Counted from the first letter of the stretch, positions 16,101-25,022 are shown. The stretch is 36,722 nucleotides of DNA from Bryobacteraceae bacterium CoA2 C42 (GCA_019931245.1 JAINDL010000089.1:1-36722); one strand, 5' to 3'. Notes: a model not told the origin generated them from the letters alone. Numbers and translations are program-made.

Positions 16101-16883
16101 ATGCCGCAAAGCATCGCCATCATCGGCGCCGGCAATCTCGGTTCCTGGCTCGCCGTCCACCTTGCCCGCGCGGGCCATTCCGTCCATCTGTGCACCCGCC
16201 GCGATCCGGGTCCCCTCCACATCGAGGGTCTCCCGCCCCTCACTCTTCCCCACTATCTGGACGTCGGCCCCCCCGCCGATGTCGCTTTTCTCACGACCAA
16301 AACCTACGACACCCCCGCGGCCCTCATTCGCGTAAACGCCCCGGTTCTGGCCGCCATTCAAAACGGGCTCTCCCAGCCCGGCATCCCGGTGCTGTCCTAC
16401 GTCTACATCGAACCGCAGCAGGGGATGCGTCAGGCCTTCCCTCCACCCGGCCCTCACTTCACCATCCCCGCCGGCACCCCCCTGCCGGAGTTGTTCCGCC
16501 ACACCCCCATCGCCGTCCAAGAAGCTCCCGACTTCCTGTCCGCCGCCTGGCGCAAAATGCTCCACAACTGCGTCTCCAACCCCCTCACTGCACTCGCCGG
16601 CCGCGGCCTTGAAATTCTCCGCGAACCCCTCTACCGCCGCTGGGCCGAAAAACTGCTCGCCGAAGCTCTCCCCATCGCCGCCGCCTCGGGCGCCCGCGTC
16701 GATGGCCCCGACATTCTTGCCAAACTCGCCTCCTATCCTCCGGGTACCCGCACCTCGATGCTCCAGGACCGTCTCGCCGGCAAACCTCTCGAACTCGCCG
16801 CCCTCAACGGACACCTGATCGAACTCGGCCGCCAATTCAACCTCCCTACCCCTGCTCATGAAAATCTCCTCACATTGCTATGA
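16101..16883 (+). CDS. Ketopantoate reductase-like NAD(P)-dependent oxidoreductase (PanE/ApbA family)
   Basis: The 260-aa protein starts with a Rossmann dinucleotide-binding motif, IAIIGAGNLGSWLAVHLARAGH (residues about 5-26). VAFLTTKTYDT and APVLAAIQNGL follow, corresponding to the conserved Lys- and Asn-containing segments of the PanE/ApbA family. The C-terminal helical half contains WRKMLHNCVSNPLTALAGR, with the expected lysine and asparagine. It is somewhat short for PanE (about 300 aa), and the region after the Rossmann fold is compressed, so the true substrate may not be ketopantoate. Its last codons overlap the open frame of the TonB receptor, but not that gene's likely start. Confidence 0.8.
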   Translation: MPQSIAIIGAGNLGSWLAVHLARAGHSVHLCTRRDPGPLHIEGLPPLTLPHYLDVGPPADVAFLTTKTYDTPAALIRVNAPVLAAIQNGLSQPGIPVLSYVYIEPQQGMRQAFPPPGPHFTIPAGTPLPELFRHTPIAVQEAPDFLSAAWRKMLHNCVSNPLTALAGRGLEILREPLYRRWAEKLLAEALPIAAASGARVDGPDILAKLASYPPGTRTSMLQDRLAGKPLELAALNGHLIELGRQFNLPTPAHENLLTLL

Positions 16884-16926
16884 CCCTGTAGTGCTTCCTC
16901 GTTTTATGGGGTACGCTCAGAAGGCT

Positions 16927-19900
16927 ATGCTCCGTCTCGCCTTGCTCTTTCTCGCTCTCTGTACCGCTTCGTTCGCTCAGGAGGTCCGCGCCAGCATCTC
17001 CGGCAACATCACCGATCCTTCCGGTGCCCCCGTGCCCGCGGCCACCATCACCGTCACGAATCTGGCCAAAAACACCAGCGTCGTCACCACCTCCAACGAT
17101 CTCGGCCTCTACAACACGCCCCTGCTCGAACCCGGAGCCTACTCCCTCAGTGTCACCCGCGATGGCTTCCGCCGCGTCGTCCGCGAAAACATCGTTCTCC
17201 AGACCCTCGATAAAGCTCGCCTTGATGTCCAACTCCAGGTCGGCGCCGTCGCCGATTCGATCACCGTCGATGCCTCCGTCTCGCCGCTGCAAACCGAAAC
17301 GGCCAATCGCGATACGGCCCTCGCCAATCAACTCATCGCCAACCTGCCCACCCAGGGCCGCAACCCCTTCCAGATCGCCTGGGCCGCGCCCGGCGTCTTC
17401 AAAACCGGTGGCTGGCGCTACCTCCGCTCCTTCGATATCGGCGGCACCACCGGCTTTTCCGTCAACGGCGGTCGCAGCGGCGAAAACGAAGTCCTCATGG
17501 ACGGCATGTCCAATGTCCGCTCGAGCCGCACGGTCATGAACGTGCCCACCATGGAGTCAGTCCAGGAGTTTAAGGTCCTCCAGAATACCTACGATGCCCA
17601 GTACGGCCGCACCGGCGGCGGCATCGTCACCATCGTCACCAAGTCCGGCTCCAACCAGTTCCATGGCAATCTGTTTGAATACTTCCAGAACGACAAGCTC
17701 AACGCTAATCAGACCGAACTGAACTCCGCCGGCATCAAGAAATCGCCCAATAACATCAACGCCTACGGCTTCTTCCTCTCCGGCCCGATCTACGTGCCCA
17801 AGGTTTTCGACGGCCGCAACAAGCTCTTCTGGACTCTCGCCTACGAAGCCATGCGTCAACGCTCCGCTGACCCCGGCGTCGTCACCGTGCCGCTCATGGA
17901 ATGGCGCAACGGCGACTTCTCCACTCTCCGCAATGCGCAGAACGCCCCCGTTCTCATCTACGATCCCCTCACGACCGTCACCAACGGTACCCGGCAGCCG
18001 TTCCCCGGCAACCGCCTCCCCGCCAACCGCATCAACCCCATCGCCGCCGCCGTCCTCAAGTTCCTGCCCGCGCCCACCTCGCAGGGCATCGGACCGGCGT
18101 TCGTGCAGAACTATCCCTATCCCTCCCGCTGGATTGGCGACCTCGACCAATGGTCCGGACGCCTCGACTTCCAGGTCAACTCCAAGAACAACACCAACTT
18201 CCGCTACGGCCAGAATCCGTTCAGTGAATACCGCGGCCTCGTTTTTGTCAAGAATCCCTCAGAAGCCAACCCGGCCGAGCCCACCGGCAACGCCCCGCTC
18301 CGTCGGAACGGCCGCACCATCGGCTTCAATTGGACCTCCACGCTCAACCCCACCACAACCTTCGACCTCCGGCTCGGCCTCAACCGTTGGGAAGAGTCCT
18401 CCGGCAACTCCTTCGGCACCGGCTACGATCCCCGTCAGTTGGGCTTCGATTCGAACCTCGTCTCCCAGTTCACTCGGCTCGCTTTCCCGCGCTTCGACTT
18501 CCAGAACAACGCCTTCCAGTCCATCGGACCCGGCACCCTGCTCAGCGCCGGCACCAACGATGTCTACACCCTGCAGCCGAATTTCAATAAAGTCATCGGC
18601 CGCCACTTCCTCAAGTTCGGCGTCGAAATGCGCCGCTACAACGACAACTCGCAGAGCCCCGGCCTCGCCTCCGGCGCCTACACCTTCGGCAAAGACTGGA
18701 CGCAAGCCGTCTCCAACCGGGCCGACGCCACCTCCGGCAACGAACTGGCCACCATGCTGCTCGGCTACCCCACCGCTGGCTTCGTCGATCGCAACATCGA
18801 CCCCGCCTACGTTCACTTCTTCTACGCTGGCTTCTTCCAGGACGATTTCAAAGTCTCCAACCGGCTGACCCTCAATCTGGGCCTCCGCTGGGACTACGAG
18901 TCTCCCATGACCGAACGCTACGACCGTATGGTCCAGTCGCTTGATTTCAATGCGGCCAGCCCCATCGCAGCCCGCTCCGGACTTAACCTGAAAGGCACCG
19001 TTCAGTTTGCCAACGCCGGCGGTGCGCCGCGCGGCTCCTTCGCGCCCGACAAGAACAACTTCGCTCCACGCGTTGGCTTTGCTTACCGGCTCAACGACAA
19101 AACGGTCATCCGCGGCGGCTACGGACTCTACGTCCTCGGCCAGGCCGCCACCGGCGTGCCGCAAGGCTTCAGCCAGCGCACCAACGCCGTCACCACGGTG
19201 GATAACCTTACCCCCGCCGTGAACCTCACGAACGCCTTCACAAACCAGGTTGGCGGCCGCCTCCTCGCCGCCGTCGGCAGTTCCGAGGGCGCCGCCAGCT
19301 TCCTCGGCCAGGGCCTCACCGTGAACTGGCAGCAGCGCCCCCTCCCTTACTCACATCAGTACTCCTTCGATGTGCAGCGCGAACTCCCCGGCGGTGTGCT
19401 CGTCGAAGTCGCCTACGTCGGCAACCTCACCCGCAAGCTGCCCGTCAACTCGAACGCGAACTTCGTCCCCACCAGCGAACTGAATCGCCGTACCCCCGCC
19501 GGCGCCATCGACAACGCCTACTACAACACCCAGGTGCCCAACCCCATGCGCGGCCTCATCCCGAACAACGCCGCCCTGAACGGCGCCACGGTCACGCGGC
19601 AGACGCTGCTGTTCACCTTCCCGCAGTTCACCCCGCTCACGGTGGCCAATCTTCCCATCGGCCGCCAGCGTTACGACGCCGTGCAGATCAAGGCGTCCAA
19701 ACGCTTCTCGGGTGGGCTCACTTTCCTGGCCAGCTACACCGGCGCCAAGACGCTCGAACAGGTCAGCTTCCGCAACATTCAGGATTTTAACCTCGGCGAA
19801 CCCGGCAGTTCGAAGCTCGAAAAGCAGTCGGCCGACCAGATCGATATTCCGCGCAAGTTTAATCTTGCCGGGGTATGGGAACTGCCCTTCGGCAAAGGCC

Positions 19901-20388
19901 GCCGTTTTGCCAATAGCGTCAATCGCGCGGCCGACCTCCTCATCGGCGGCTGGGAACTCAACGCCAACATCACTTACATGAAGGGCTGGAACATCGCCTA
20001 TCCCAACGCCAATCAGGTCAACCCTGGCAGCGCCAAGCTCGAAAGCCCCACCATGGGCCAATGGTTCAACACCGACCTGTGGAACAATCCCGCCACCGGC
20101 CGCCGGGTCAGCGTCCAGGAACCGTTCACCCTGCGCGACTTCCCCCTTCGCTTCGGTAATGTCCGGCTGCCCGGCTACCAGAACTGGGACGCCTCCATCA
20201 CCAAGTGGTTCCCCATCAAGGAACGGCTCCGCCTGCAGTTCCGCTTTGAAGCCGTCAACGCGCTGAACCGGCCCTGGTTCACCAACATCGCCTCGGTCGA
20301 CGTTACCAACGCCGCCTTCGGTCGCCTCAACCCGGTGCAGGGTAATCTGCCGCGCTTCCTCAAACTCGGCCTGAACCTGCAGTTTTAA
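16927..20388 (+). CDS. TonB-dependent receptor, Oar-like, with N-terminal carboxypeptidase-regulatory domain
   Basis: The 1153-aa outer-membrane protein has a signal peptide (MLRLALLFLALCTASFAQ). A CarboxypepD_reg-like domain follows (about residues 20-105, with ISGNITDPSGAPVPAATITV). Next comes a plug domain (about 120-240, with GFSVNGGRSGENEVLMDG and YDAQYGRTGGGIVTIVTKSG). The large beta-barrel ends in a C-terminal aromatic residue (LNLQF). This is the Oar-like architecture abundant in Acidobacteria, where it is thought to import large substrates. The start is uncertain: ATG 16927 follows AGAAGG closely, and in-frame starts also exist at 16906 and 16858. A strong intrinsic terminator follows (20397-20441). 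Confidence 0.93.
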   Translation: MLRLALLFLALCTASFAQEVRASISGNITDPSGAPVPAATITVTNLAKNTSVVTTSNDLGLYNTPLLEPGAYSLSVTRDGFRRVVRENIVLQTLDKARLDVQLQVGAVADSITVDASVSPLQTETANRDTALANQLIANLPTQGRNPFQIAWAAPGVFKTGGWRYLRSFDIGGTTGFSVNGGRSGENEVLMDGMSNVRSSRTVMNVPTMESVQEFKVLQNTYDAQYGRTGGGIVTIVTKSGSNQFHGNLFEYFQNDKLNANQTELNSAGIKKSPNNINAYGFFLSGPIYVPKVFDGRNKLFWTLAYEAMRQRSADPGVVTVPLMEWRNGDFSTLRNAQNAPVLIYDPLTTVTNGTRQPFPGNRLPANRINPIAAAVLKFLPAPTSQGIGPAFVQNYPYPSRWIGDLDQWSGRLDFQVNSKNNTNFRYGQNPFSEYRGLVFVKNPSEANPAEPTGNAPLRRNGRTIGFNWTSTLNPTTTFDLRLGLNRWEESSGNSFGTGYDPRQLGFDSNLVSQFTRLAFPRFDFQNNAFQSIGPGTLLSAGTNDVYTLQPNFNKVIGRHFLKFGVEMRRYNDNSQSPGLASGAYTFGKDWTQAVSNRADATSGNELATMLLGYPTAGFVDRNIDPAYVHFFYAGFFQDDFKVSNRLTLNLGLRWDYESPMTERYDRMVQSLDFNAASPIAARSGLNLKGTVQFANAGGAPRGSFAPDKNNFAPRVGFAYRLNDKTVIRGGYGLYVLGQAATGVPQGFSQRTNAVTTVDNLTPAVNLTNAFTNQVGGRLLAAVGSSEGAASFLGQGLTVNWQQRPLPYSHQYSFDVQRELPGGVLVEVAYVGNLTRKLPVNSNANFVPTSELNRRTPAGAIDNAYYNTQVPNPMRGLIPNNAALNGATVTRQTLLFTFPQFTPLTVANLPIGRQRYDAVQIKASKRFSGGLTFLASYTGAKTLEQVSFRNIQDFNLGEPGSSKLEKQSADQIDIPRKFNLAGVWELPFGKGRRFANSVNRAADLLIGGWELNANITYMKGWNIAYPNANQVNPGSAKLESPTMGQWFNTDLWNNPATGRRVSVQEPFTLRDFPLRFGNVRLPGYQNWDASITKWFPIKERLRLQFRFEAVNALNRPWFTNIASVDVTNAAFGRLNPVQGNLPRFLKLGLNLQF

Positions 20389-20396
20389 TTGGCCAC

Positions 20397-20441
20397 GTCC
20401 GCTCCCGGCCCCCACCAGCGGCCGGGAGCGGACTGCCTTTT
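20397..20441 (+). terminator. Intrinsic terminator of the TonB receptor gene
   Basis: A perfect 14-bp stem is formed by GTCCGCTCCCGGCC (20397-20410) and GGCCGGGAGCGGAC (20420-20433), with a nine-base loop. It is followed by TGCCTTTT. It begins nine bases after the stop codon of the receptor and ends just before the lipoprotein gene. Confidence 0.85.
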
Positions 20442-20450
20442 CGCCTCATC

Positions 20451-21092
20451 ATGCTTCCGCCCCGCTGCGCTTTTCTGCTCGCCGCCCTCCTGCTCGCCGC
20501 CTGCACCGACGGACCTCCTCGCCAAGGCCAGCCCACCATGGCCGAACTCGCCCTCCGCCAACCCTATCAGCCCCAGCCCCTTCCCCCCAAAGCCCAGGCC
20601 GCCGAAGACGCCGAACGCGCCGCCCTCGCCGCCCGCCCCCTCGCCGAACTCCTCACCAGCCCCGACGAAGCCGACCGCTTCCTCGGCCTCCCCGCCGCCC
20701 TCCGCCAGGCCTATGCCGCCAACCAGCTCGACGCCGCCGAGGCCCACGCCCGCGAACTCATCAAGATCATCCCCCACTTCGCCGGCCACCCCCGCTACGG
20801 CGACGCCATCTTCCTCGCCCATCAGACCCTCGGCAAGATCGCCCTCCGCCGCAACGACACCAAAACCGCCGTCGCCGAACTCCTCGCCTCCACCAATACC
20901 CCCGGCTCGGACCGCCTCACTTATGGCCTCATCCCGATGGACCTCGCCCGCTCCCTCGTCGATCTCGGCCATCGCAAAGCCGTCGCCCATTTCCTCGACC
21001 GCTGCTCCCACTTCCACGCCGAAAAGGACAAACTCATCGATTGGGGCATCCAGATCCGCAAGGGCTTCAACCCCGACCTCGTCCCCTACTGA
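20451..21092 (+). CDS. Lipoprotein with TPR-like helical repeats
   Basis: The 213-aa protein starts with a lipoprotein signal: a hydrophobic stretch ending in lipobox LAAC with Cys18. A Pro-rich linker follows, then helical sequence from about residue 45. The segment QAYAANQLDAAEAHARELIKIIP and the following HQTLGKIALRRNDTKTAVAELLAS resemble TPR units. It is probably anchored to a membrane and mediates protein contact. There is no clear Shine-Dalgarno sequence. It starts ten bases after the receptor's terminator and ends 22 bases before the oxidase gene. Third codon positions are almost all C or G, more extreme than in the tad genes. The exact role is unknown. Confidence 0.78.
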   Translation: MLPPRCAFLLAALLLAACTDGPPRQGQPTMAELALRQPYQPQPLPPKAQAAEDAERAALAARPLAELLTSPDEADRFLGLPAALRQAYAANQLDAAEAHARELIKIIPHFAGHPRYGDAIFLAHQTLGKIALRRNDTKTAVAELLASTNTPGSDRLTYGLIPMDLARSLVDLGHRKAVAHFLDRCSHFHAEKDKLIDWGIQIRKGFNPDLVPY

Positions 21093-21101
21093 GTTTAACG
21101 A

Positions 21102-21107
21102 TATACT
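21102..21107 (+). promoter_or_regulatory. Candidate -10 box giving a leaderless transcript
   Basis: TATACT lies exactly seven bases upstream of the ATG at 21115. That is the spacing expected if transcription starts at the A of the start codon. No Shine-Dalgarno sequence is present between stop and start, and no good -35 box is seen. Confidence 0.45.
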
Positions 21108-21114
21108 CGCCCCC

Positions 21115-22281
21115 ATGCTCCCCCACGCCCGCCGCGCCTTTCTCGGCTACCTCGCCGCCAGCCCCCTCTATGCCCAATCCGCCCCCGGCCCCATCGCCAA
21201 ACCGGAAGACGCCATCAACGTCTTCGACTTCGAAGCCGTTGCCCGCCAACTCCTCCCCCCCGCCCACTTCGGCTACCTCCAAACCGGCGTGGTTGCCGAC
21301 GCCACCCTCCAAGCCAACCGCACCGGCTTCGATCGCTATCTACTCCGGCCCCGCCGCCTTATCGATATCTCGAAGATCGATACCTCCGTCACCCTGTTCG
21401 GCGCCCGCCAGGAGTTCCCCCTGCTCCTCGCCCCGGTTGGCAACATGGGCGCCTTCCACGCCGAAGCCGAACTGCCGGTGGCCCGCGCCGCCGCCGCTAC
21501 CCACACCACGCAGATCCTTTCCACCTACGCCAACACGAGCGTCGAAACCATCAACGCCAACGCCGGCCGTCCCGTCTGGTTCCAGCTCTACGCCACCGGC
21601 AGCCCTGTCGCCGCCGACCGTCTCTGGCGCCGCGCCGAAGACGCCGGCTGCCCCGTCGTCCTCCTCACCGTGGACTCCCAGGCCGGCCGCAACACCGAAA
21701 CCCTCTCCCGGGCCAAGCTCCTCGACTCCCGCAAGTGCACCCTCTGCCACGACCCCGCCCCCGGCGGCTTCTTCAAGCGCAAACCGATGCTCGCGGGCAT
21801 CAACATGGCCGGCGTTCCCACCTCGAACGCCGCCCTCACCTGGGACTTTGTCCGCCAACTGCGGAAGTCGACCAAGATGAAGCTGCTCATCAAGGGCATC
21901 GTCACGCACGAAGACGCCCGGCTGGCGCTCGAGTGCGGCGCCGATGGCGTGGTCGTCTCCAATCACGGTGGCCGCGCCGAGGAGTCCGGCCGCGGCACCA
22001 TCGAGTGTCTGCCCGAAATCGTCGATGCCGTGGGCGGCAAGATGACGATTCTGATCGACGGCGGCTTCCGCCGCGGCACCGATATCTATAAAGCCCTCGC
22101 GCTGGGCGCCAACGCCGTCTGCATTGGGCGGCCCTACGTTTGGGGCCTGGCTGCTTTCGGCCAGCCCGGTGTAGAGCGGGTCATCGATCTCCTCCGCGCC
22201 GAGTTCAGCCTCATCATGAAGCAGTGCGGCAAGCGCTCGATTCCGGAGATCAACAAAACCAGCATGACTACCCGCGGCTAG
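21115..22281 (+). CDS. FMN-dependent alpha-hydroxyacid oxidase/dehydrogenase with Tat-like signal
   Basis: The 388-aa protein belongs to the glycolate oxidase / lactate dehydrogenase family, which oxidises L-2-hydroxyacids using FMN. Visible elements are APVGNMG, WFQLYATG, LLTVDSQ, LLIKGIVTHEDA (FMN-contacting Lys), SNHGGR with catalytic His284 and Arg287, and DGGFRRGTDIYKALALGANAVCIGRPYVWGL. The first residues, HARRAFLGYLAASPLYAQ, look like a twin-arginine signal. Export of a folded FMN enzyme would fit that pathway, but most family members are cytoplasmic. After SNHGGR the usual QLD is AEE, so substrate specificity may differ. ATG 21115 is chosen over the long upstream open frame, which overlaps the lipoprotein in another frame. 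Confidence 0.88.
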   Translation: MLPHARRAFLGYLAASPLYAQSAPGPIAKPEDAINVFDFEAVARQLLPPAHFGYLQTGVVADATLQANRTGFDRYLLRPRRLIDISKIDTSVTLFGARQEFPLLLAPVGNMGAFHAEAELPVARAAAATHTTQILSTYANTSVETINANAGRPVWFQLYATGSPVAADRLWRRAEDAGCPVVLLTVDSQAGRNTETLSRAKLLDSRKCTLCHDPAPGGFFKRKPMLAGINMAGVPTSNAALTWDFVRQLRKSTKMKLLIKGIVTHEDARLALECGADGVVVSNHGGRAEESGRGTIECLPEIVDAVGGKMTILIDGGFRRGTDIYKALALGANAVCIGRPYVWGLAAFGQPGVERVIDLLRAEFSLIMKQCGKRSIPEINKTSMTTRG

Positions 22282-22327
22282 GAATAATCCGGAGAGAGCT
22301 TTTTCCTGATTTGCCCACTCTACTTGA

Positions 22328-22510
22328 ATGGTCAAGCACCCCGCCGAGGAAATGCTCGAACTGTTGGCCCTGCGTCGTCTGCCGGCCGAATCCCGGAGCG
22401 AACTGTTGCTCCACCTGCAGGCTTGCCCGGCTTGCCGGCAAAAGCTCCAGGCCGAACGCCAATATATCGAAACCATCCGCGCGGTTCTCTCCGTCTGGCC
22501 CGTTCCGTAG
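22328..22510 (+). CDS. Small anti-sigma-type zinc-finger protein (zf-HC2-like)
   Basis: The 60-aa protein has H29-x3-C33-x2-C36 within LHLQACPACRQKL, the metal-binding pattern of anti-sigma zinc-finger (ZAS/zf-HC2) domains. It is followed by a helix. It has no transmembrane segment and stops after this single domain. In typical loci the partner ECF sigma factor gene is adjacent, but none is seen here. It could be a soluble anti-sigma or a small redox/zinc-binding regulator. It stands alone, 47 bases after the oxidase gene and convergent with the next gene. Confidence 0.68.
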   Translation: MVKHPAEEMLELLALRRLPAESRSELLLHLQACPACRQKLQAERQYIETIRAVLSVWPVP

Positions 22511-22525
22511 CCTTCGCCACCCGGG

Positions 22526-23659
22526 CTAAATGAAAAAGTAGCCGTTGGTGAACAAGATGACGCAGAGCGTCTGCAGCATCGCCAGCAGCAGCACCAGGCC
22601 GGCCCCCAGCATGGGCCAACGCACCCCGGCATGCGCCAGAATCGGAAACGCCGTGCACACCGTCAACAGGTAGCGCGGTATGGAGTCCAGCACCGTGGTC
22701 GAAACGAAAATCAGCGGCAGCACGATCAGCAGCGAGATCCAGCGCAACGGCATCCTGGCCCACAGCCCATAGGCCGTAACCATGCCGAATCCATAAAGAC
22801 TCCACCGGTGAAAAGTCCTTTGGAATAGCGGGGTGCCGTTGTTGTGAAACCCGTCCAGGAAGGGCAGCAGGGGACTGGCCAGCGTCCGTCCCCAATTTTT
22901 CTGCACAGTCATAAAAGCAATCGGATCGCCGTAAGCCCACCACAAGCCCCCGCAGTAGATTCCCAGGCCCGCCATGGTTCCCAGCACGGCCTTCGCCGCG
23001 CCCCAGTCAATCGTTACGCGCCGCGGACTGCCGGCCAAGCTGATGGCGCTCAGCGCAATCGGCAGCACCGCCACAATGCCCACGCTGCGCGTCAACGACA
23101 GCGCCGCGCCCCACAGGGCGGCCTCCCACCACGCCTTGCGGTCGCTCGCGTCCAGGCACAGCGCCAAAAGACACAGAAACAGTCCCTCGCTGTAGAAGAT
23201 CGAAGCGAAAAAGGCGGTGGGAAACAGCAACATCAGACGATAGCTGAGCGTCGCCATGGCTTCGTTTCGCAAATGCCGCATCGTGATCCGCCAAAGCACG
23301 CAGCAGGCAATCGCCTGGCACGCCAGACTAAGGGCAAAGCCCACCACGATGGGATCGAGGGTCCTCCCCCACGACAGCGTCCAGACCAGCGCCGGATACA
23401 ACGGGAAAAACGCGACGCTGGACTGCTTGGCCGGGTCGTAGAAATAGCCTTGGTTGACGATGCTCAGAAACCAACTGGAGTCCCACTGAAAAAAGATTTG
23501 CAGCACGCCTTGCTTGGACGGCTCATCGTGGGGACCGGGCCGGATCGCCATCCGCGCCAGCAGCGCCACCGCCACCAGGATCAAACGGCTGAAGATGACT
23601 TCCAGGCAGATTCTCCGCCAGGGTACGGCTTGATCGGGCAATCCCTCCCGCTGTCTCAT
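22526..23659 (-). CDS. PIG-V/GPI mannosyltransferase 2-like integral membrane protein
   Basis: The 377-aa protein has about nine hydrophobic segments. After the first is FFQWDSSWFLSIVNQGYFY, in which the WDSxWF acidic motif is typical of PIG-V-like GT-C mannosyltransferases. VAFFPLYPALVW and FASIFYSEGLFL follow, also family-like. It probably transfers a sugar from a polyprenyl-phosphate donor outside the membrane. The acceptor is unknown. The start MRQREG is chosen because its ATG overlaps the TGA of the sulfatase gene (ATGA), indicating coupling. The longer frame begins with a Gly-rich stretch inside the sulfatase. Confidence 0.8.
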   Translation of the reverse strand: MRQREGLPDQAVPWRRICLEVIFSRLILVAVALLARMAIRPGPHDEPSKQGVLQIFFQWDSSWFLSIVNQGYFYDPAKQSSVAFFPLYPALVWTLSWGRTLDPIVVGFALSLACQAIACCVLWRITMRHLRNEAMATLSYRLMLLFPTAFFASIFYSEGLFLCLLALCLDASDRKAWWEAALWGAALSLTRSVGIVAVLPIALSAISLAGSPRRVTIDWGAAKAVLGTMAGLGIYCGGLWWAYGDPIAFMTVQKNWGRTLASPLLPFLDGFHNNGTPLFQRTFHRWSLYGFGMVTAYGLWARMPLRWISLLIVLPLIFVSTTVLDSIPRYLLTVCTAFPILAHAGVRWPMLGAGLVLLLAMLQTLCVILFTNGYFFI

Positions 23660-24999
23660 ACCGCCCCCCTCCGCTTGCCGTCCCCCGCCTCCCATCGCGG
23701 CGGCGCCATCTCGGCGTTCCTCTCTTCGAGCACCTTTCGTAACTGTACCACCCGCTCCGGTTCCGCCCCCGCCAAGTCCCGCTTCTCGCCCGGGTCCTGC
23801 TCCAGGTCATACAGGGCAAACTCCGCCTGCCCCTGCCGCACCAGCTTCCATCTTCCCTGCCGTACGGCGATGTTCTTCCCGTAGCGCCAGAACAGCGTCC
23901 GCTCGCCCAACTTGCCCCCCAGGTCCACCCCGTCAAACTCCGCCGCCGCGAACGGCACCCCCGCCGCCCGCAACACGGTCGGCACGATGTCGGTGGCGAT
24001 CACCGGCGTCGCCTCCACCCGTCCCGCCGCCCATCGCCCCTTCCACTGCAGCAGAAACGCCACGCGGATCCCGCCCTCGTACAACTGCCCCTTGCCGCCC
24101 CGCAGCGGCCGGTTGCTCGAAGTCAGCTCCGCCGTCGGCCCCCCGTTATCGCTCAGAAAGATCACCAGCGTGTTCTCCTCCAGGCCGTGCCGGCGCAGCG
24201 CGCCCAGCACCCGGCCCACCCCGTCATCAAGCGCGCTCAACATCCCCGCGAACACCCGCCGGTGCGCATCGGCAATCCCGGCAAAGCGCTCCTGCGATTG
24301 CGCCGTCGCCTGCATCGGGCTGTGCACGGCGTTCCAGGGCAGATAGAGAAAGAACGGGCGCCGCCGGTGGCGGTGAATAAAACGCTCGGCCTCCCGCGCC
24401 AGCGCCGCCGTCAGATACTCCCGTTCCACCACCTCCTGCGTCCCCCGCAGCAACGGGTTCTCCGCATCGTAGGGCGGCTCGTTTTTTCGTAAGTGCGAAA
24501 CCACTCCGTCGTAGGGCGGCGGCACGAAAAAGTGCCCTTCGTGCAGAAAGCCGAAAAATTCGTCAAACCCCCGGCGCAGCGGATGGTACCGCGGCGTCCC
24601 GCCCAGATGCCACTTGCCGATCACCCCGGTGGCATACCCTGCCTTTTGCAGCCGCTGGCCCAGCGTCACCTCGGTCTCCGGCAGGCCGATCGCCGGGTCC
24701 AGATTGGCGCGGCCCACGGCGTTCAACTCATGGCCGAACCGCGTCTGGTAGCGCCCCGTCAGCAGCCCCGCCCGGGATGGCGTGCAGTAGGGCGCCGTTA
24801 CGTAGCCGTTCGTATACCGCACACCGTGGTGGGCGATTGAATCGATGTGCGGGGTGGGAATCTCCGGGTTGCCCTGACAGCCGAGCTCGCCGTAGCCCAA
24901 ATCATCGGCCAGCAGCAGGACCACGTTGGGCTGCCGCCGCGGCTGCTGCGCCGCCGCTGTCGCCGCCAGCCCCGCCAAAAAACTTCGCCGGTTGAGCAT
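23656..24999 (-). CDS. Type I sulfatase with Tat signal
   Basis: The 447-aa arylsulfatase-family enzyme begins with a twin-arginine signal, NRRSFLAGLAATAAA. The metal-binding ADDLGYGELG (Asp32/Asp33) follows. The sulfatase signature C72-T-P-S-R76, followed by AGLLTGRY, is present; this cysteine is normally converted to formylglycine. Further family segments include TGVIGKWHLGG and VIFLSDNGG. It should remove sulfate from an exported substrate such as a sulfated polysaccharide. No formylglycine-generating enzyme is in the window. It is co-transcribed with the downstream mannosyltransferase and divergent from the uracil-DNA glycosylase with only 23 bases between them. Confidence 0.93.
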   Translation of the reverse strand: MLNRRSFLAGLAATAAAQQPRRQPNVVLLLADDLGYGELGCQGNPEIPTPHIDSIAHHGVRYTNGYVTAPYCTPSRAGLLTGRYQTRFGHELNAVGRANLDPAIGLPETEVTLGQRLQKAGYATGVIGKWHLGGTPRYHPLRRGFDEFFGFLHEGHFFVPPPYDGVVSHLRKNEPPYDAENPLLRGTQEVVEREYLTAALAREAERFIHRHRRRPFFLYLPWNAVHSPMQATAQSQERFAGIADAHRRVFAGMLSALDDGVGRVLGALRRHGLEENTLVIFLSDNGGPTAELTSSNRPLRGGKGQLYEGGIRVAFLLQWKGRWAAGRVEATPVIATDIVPTVLRAAGVPFAAAEFDGVDLGGKLGERTLFWRYGKNIAVRQGRWKLVRQGQAEFALYDLEQDPGEKRDLAGAEPERVVQLRKVLEERNAEMAPPRWEAGDGKRRGAV

Positions 25000-25022
25000 C
25001 GCCGCCAGCTTACCCTATACAG

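Noticed and set aside
16050-16859. N-terminal extension of the thioesterase frame on the minus strand
   Set aside because: The extension is Gly/Glu/Val-rich antisense reading of the reductase gene; the hotdog domain begins right after 16049.
20389-22281. 630-codon open frame covering the lipoprotein and the FMN oxidase
   Set aside because: The first 242 codons are Pro/Ser/Thr-rich out-of-frame reading of the lipoprotein gene; the real oxidase starts at 21115.
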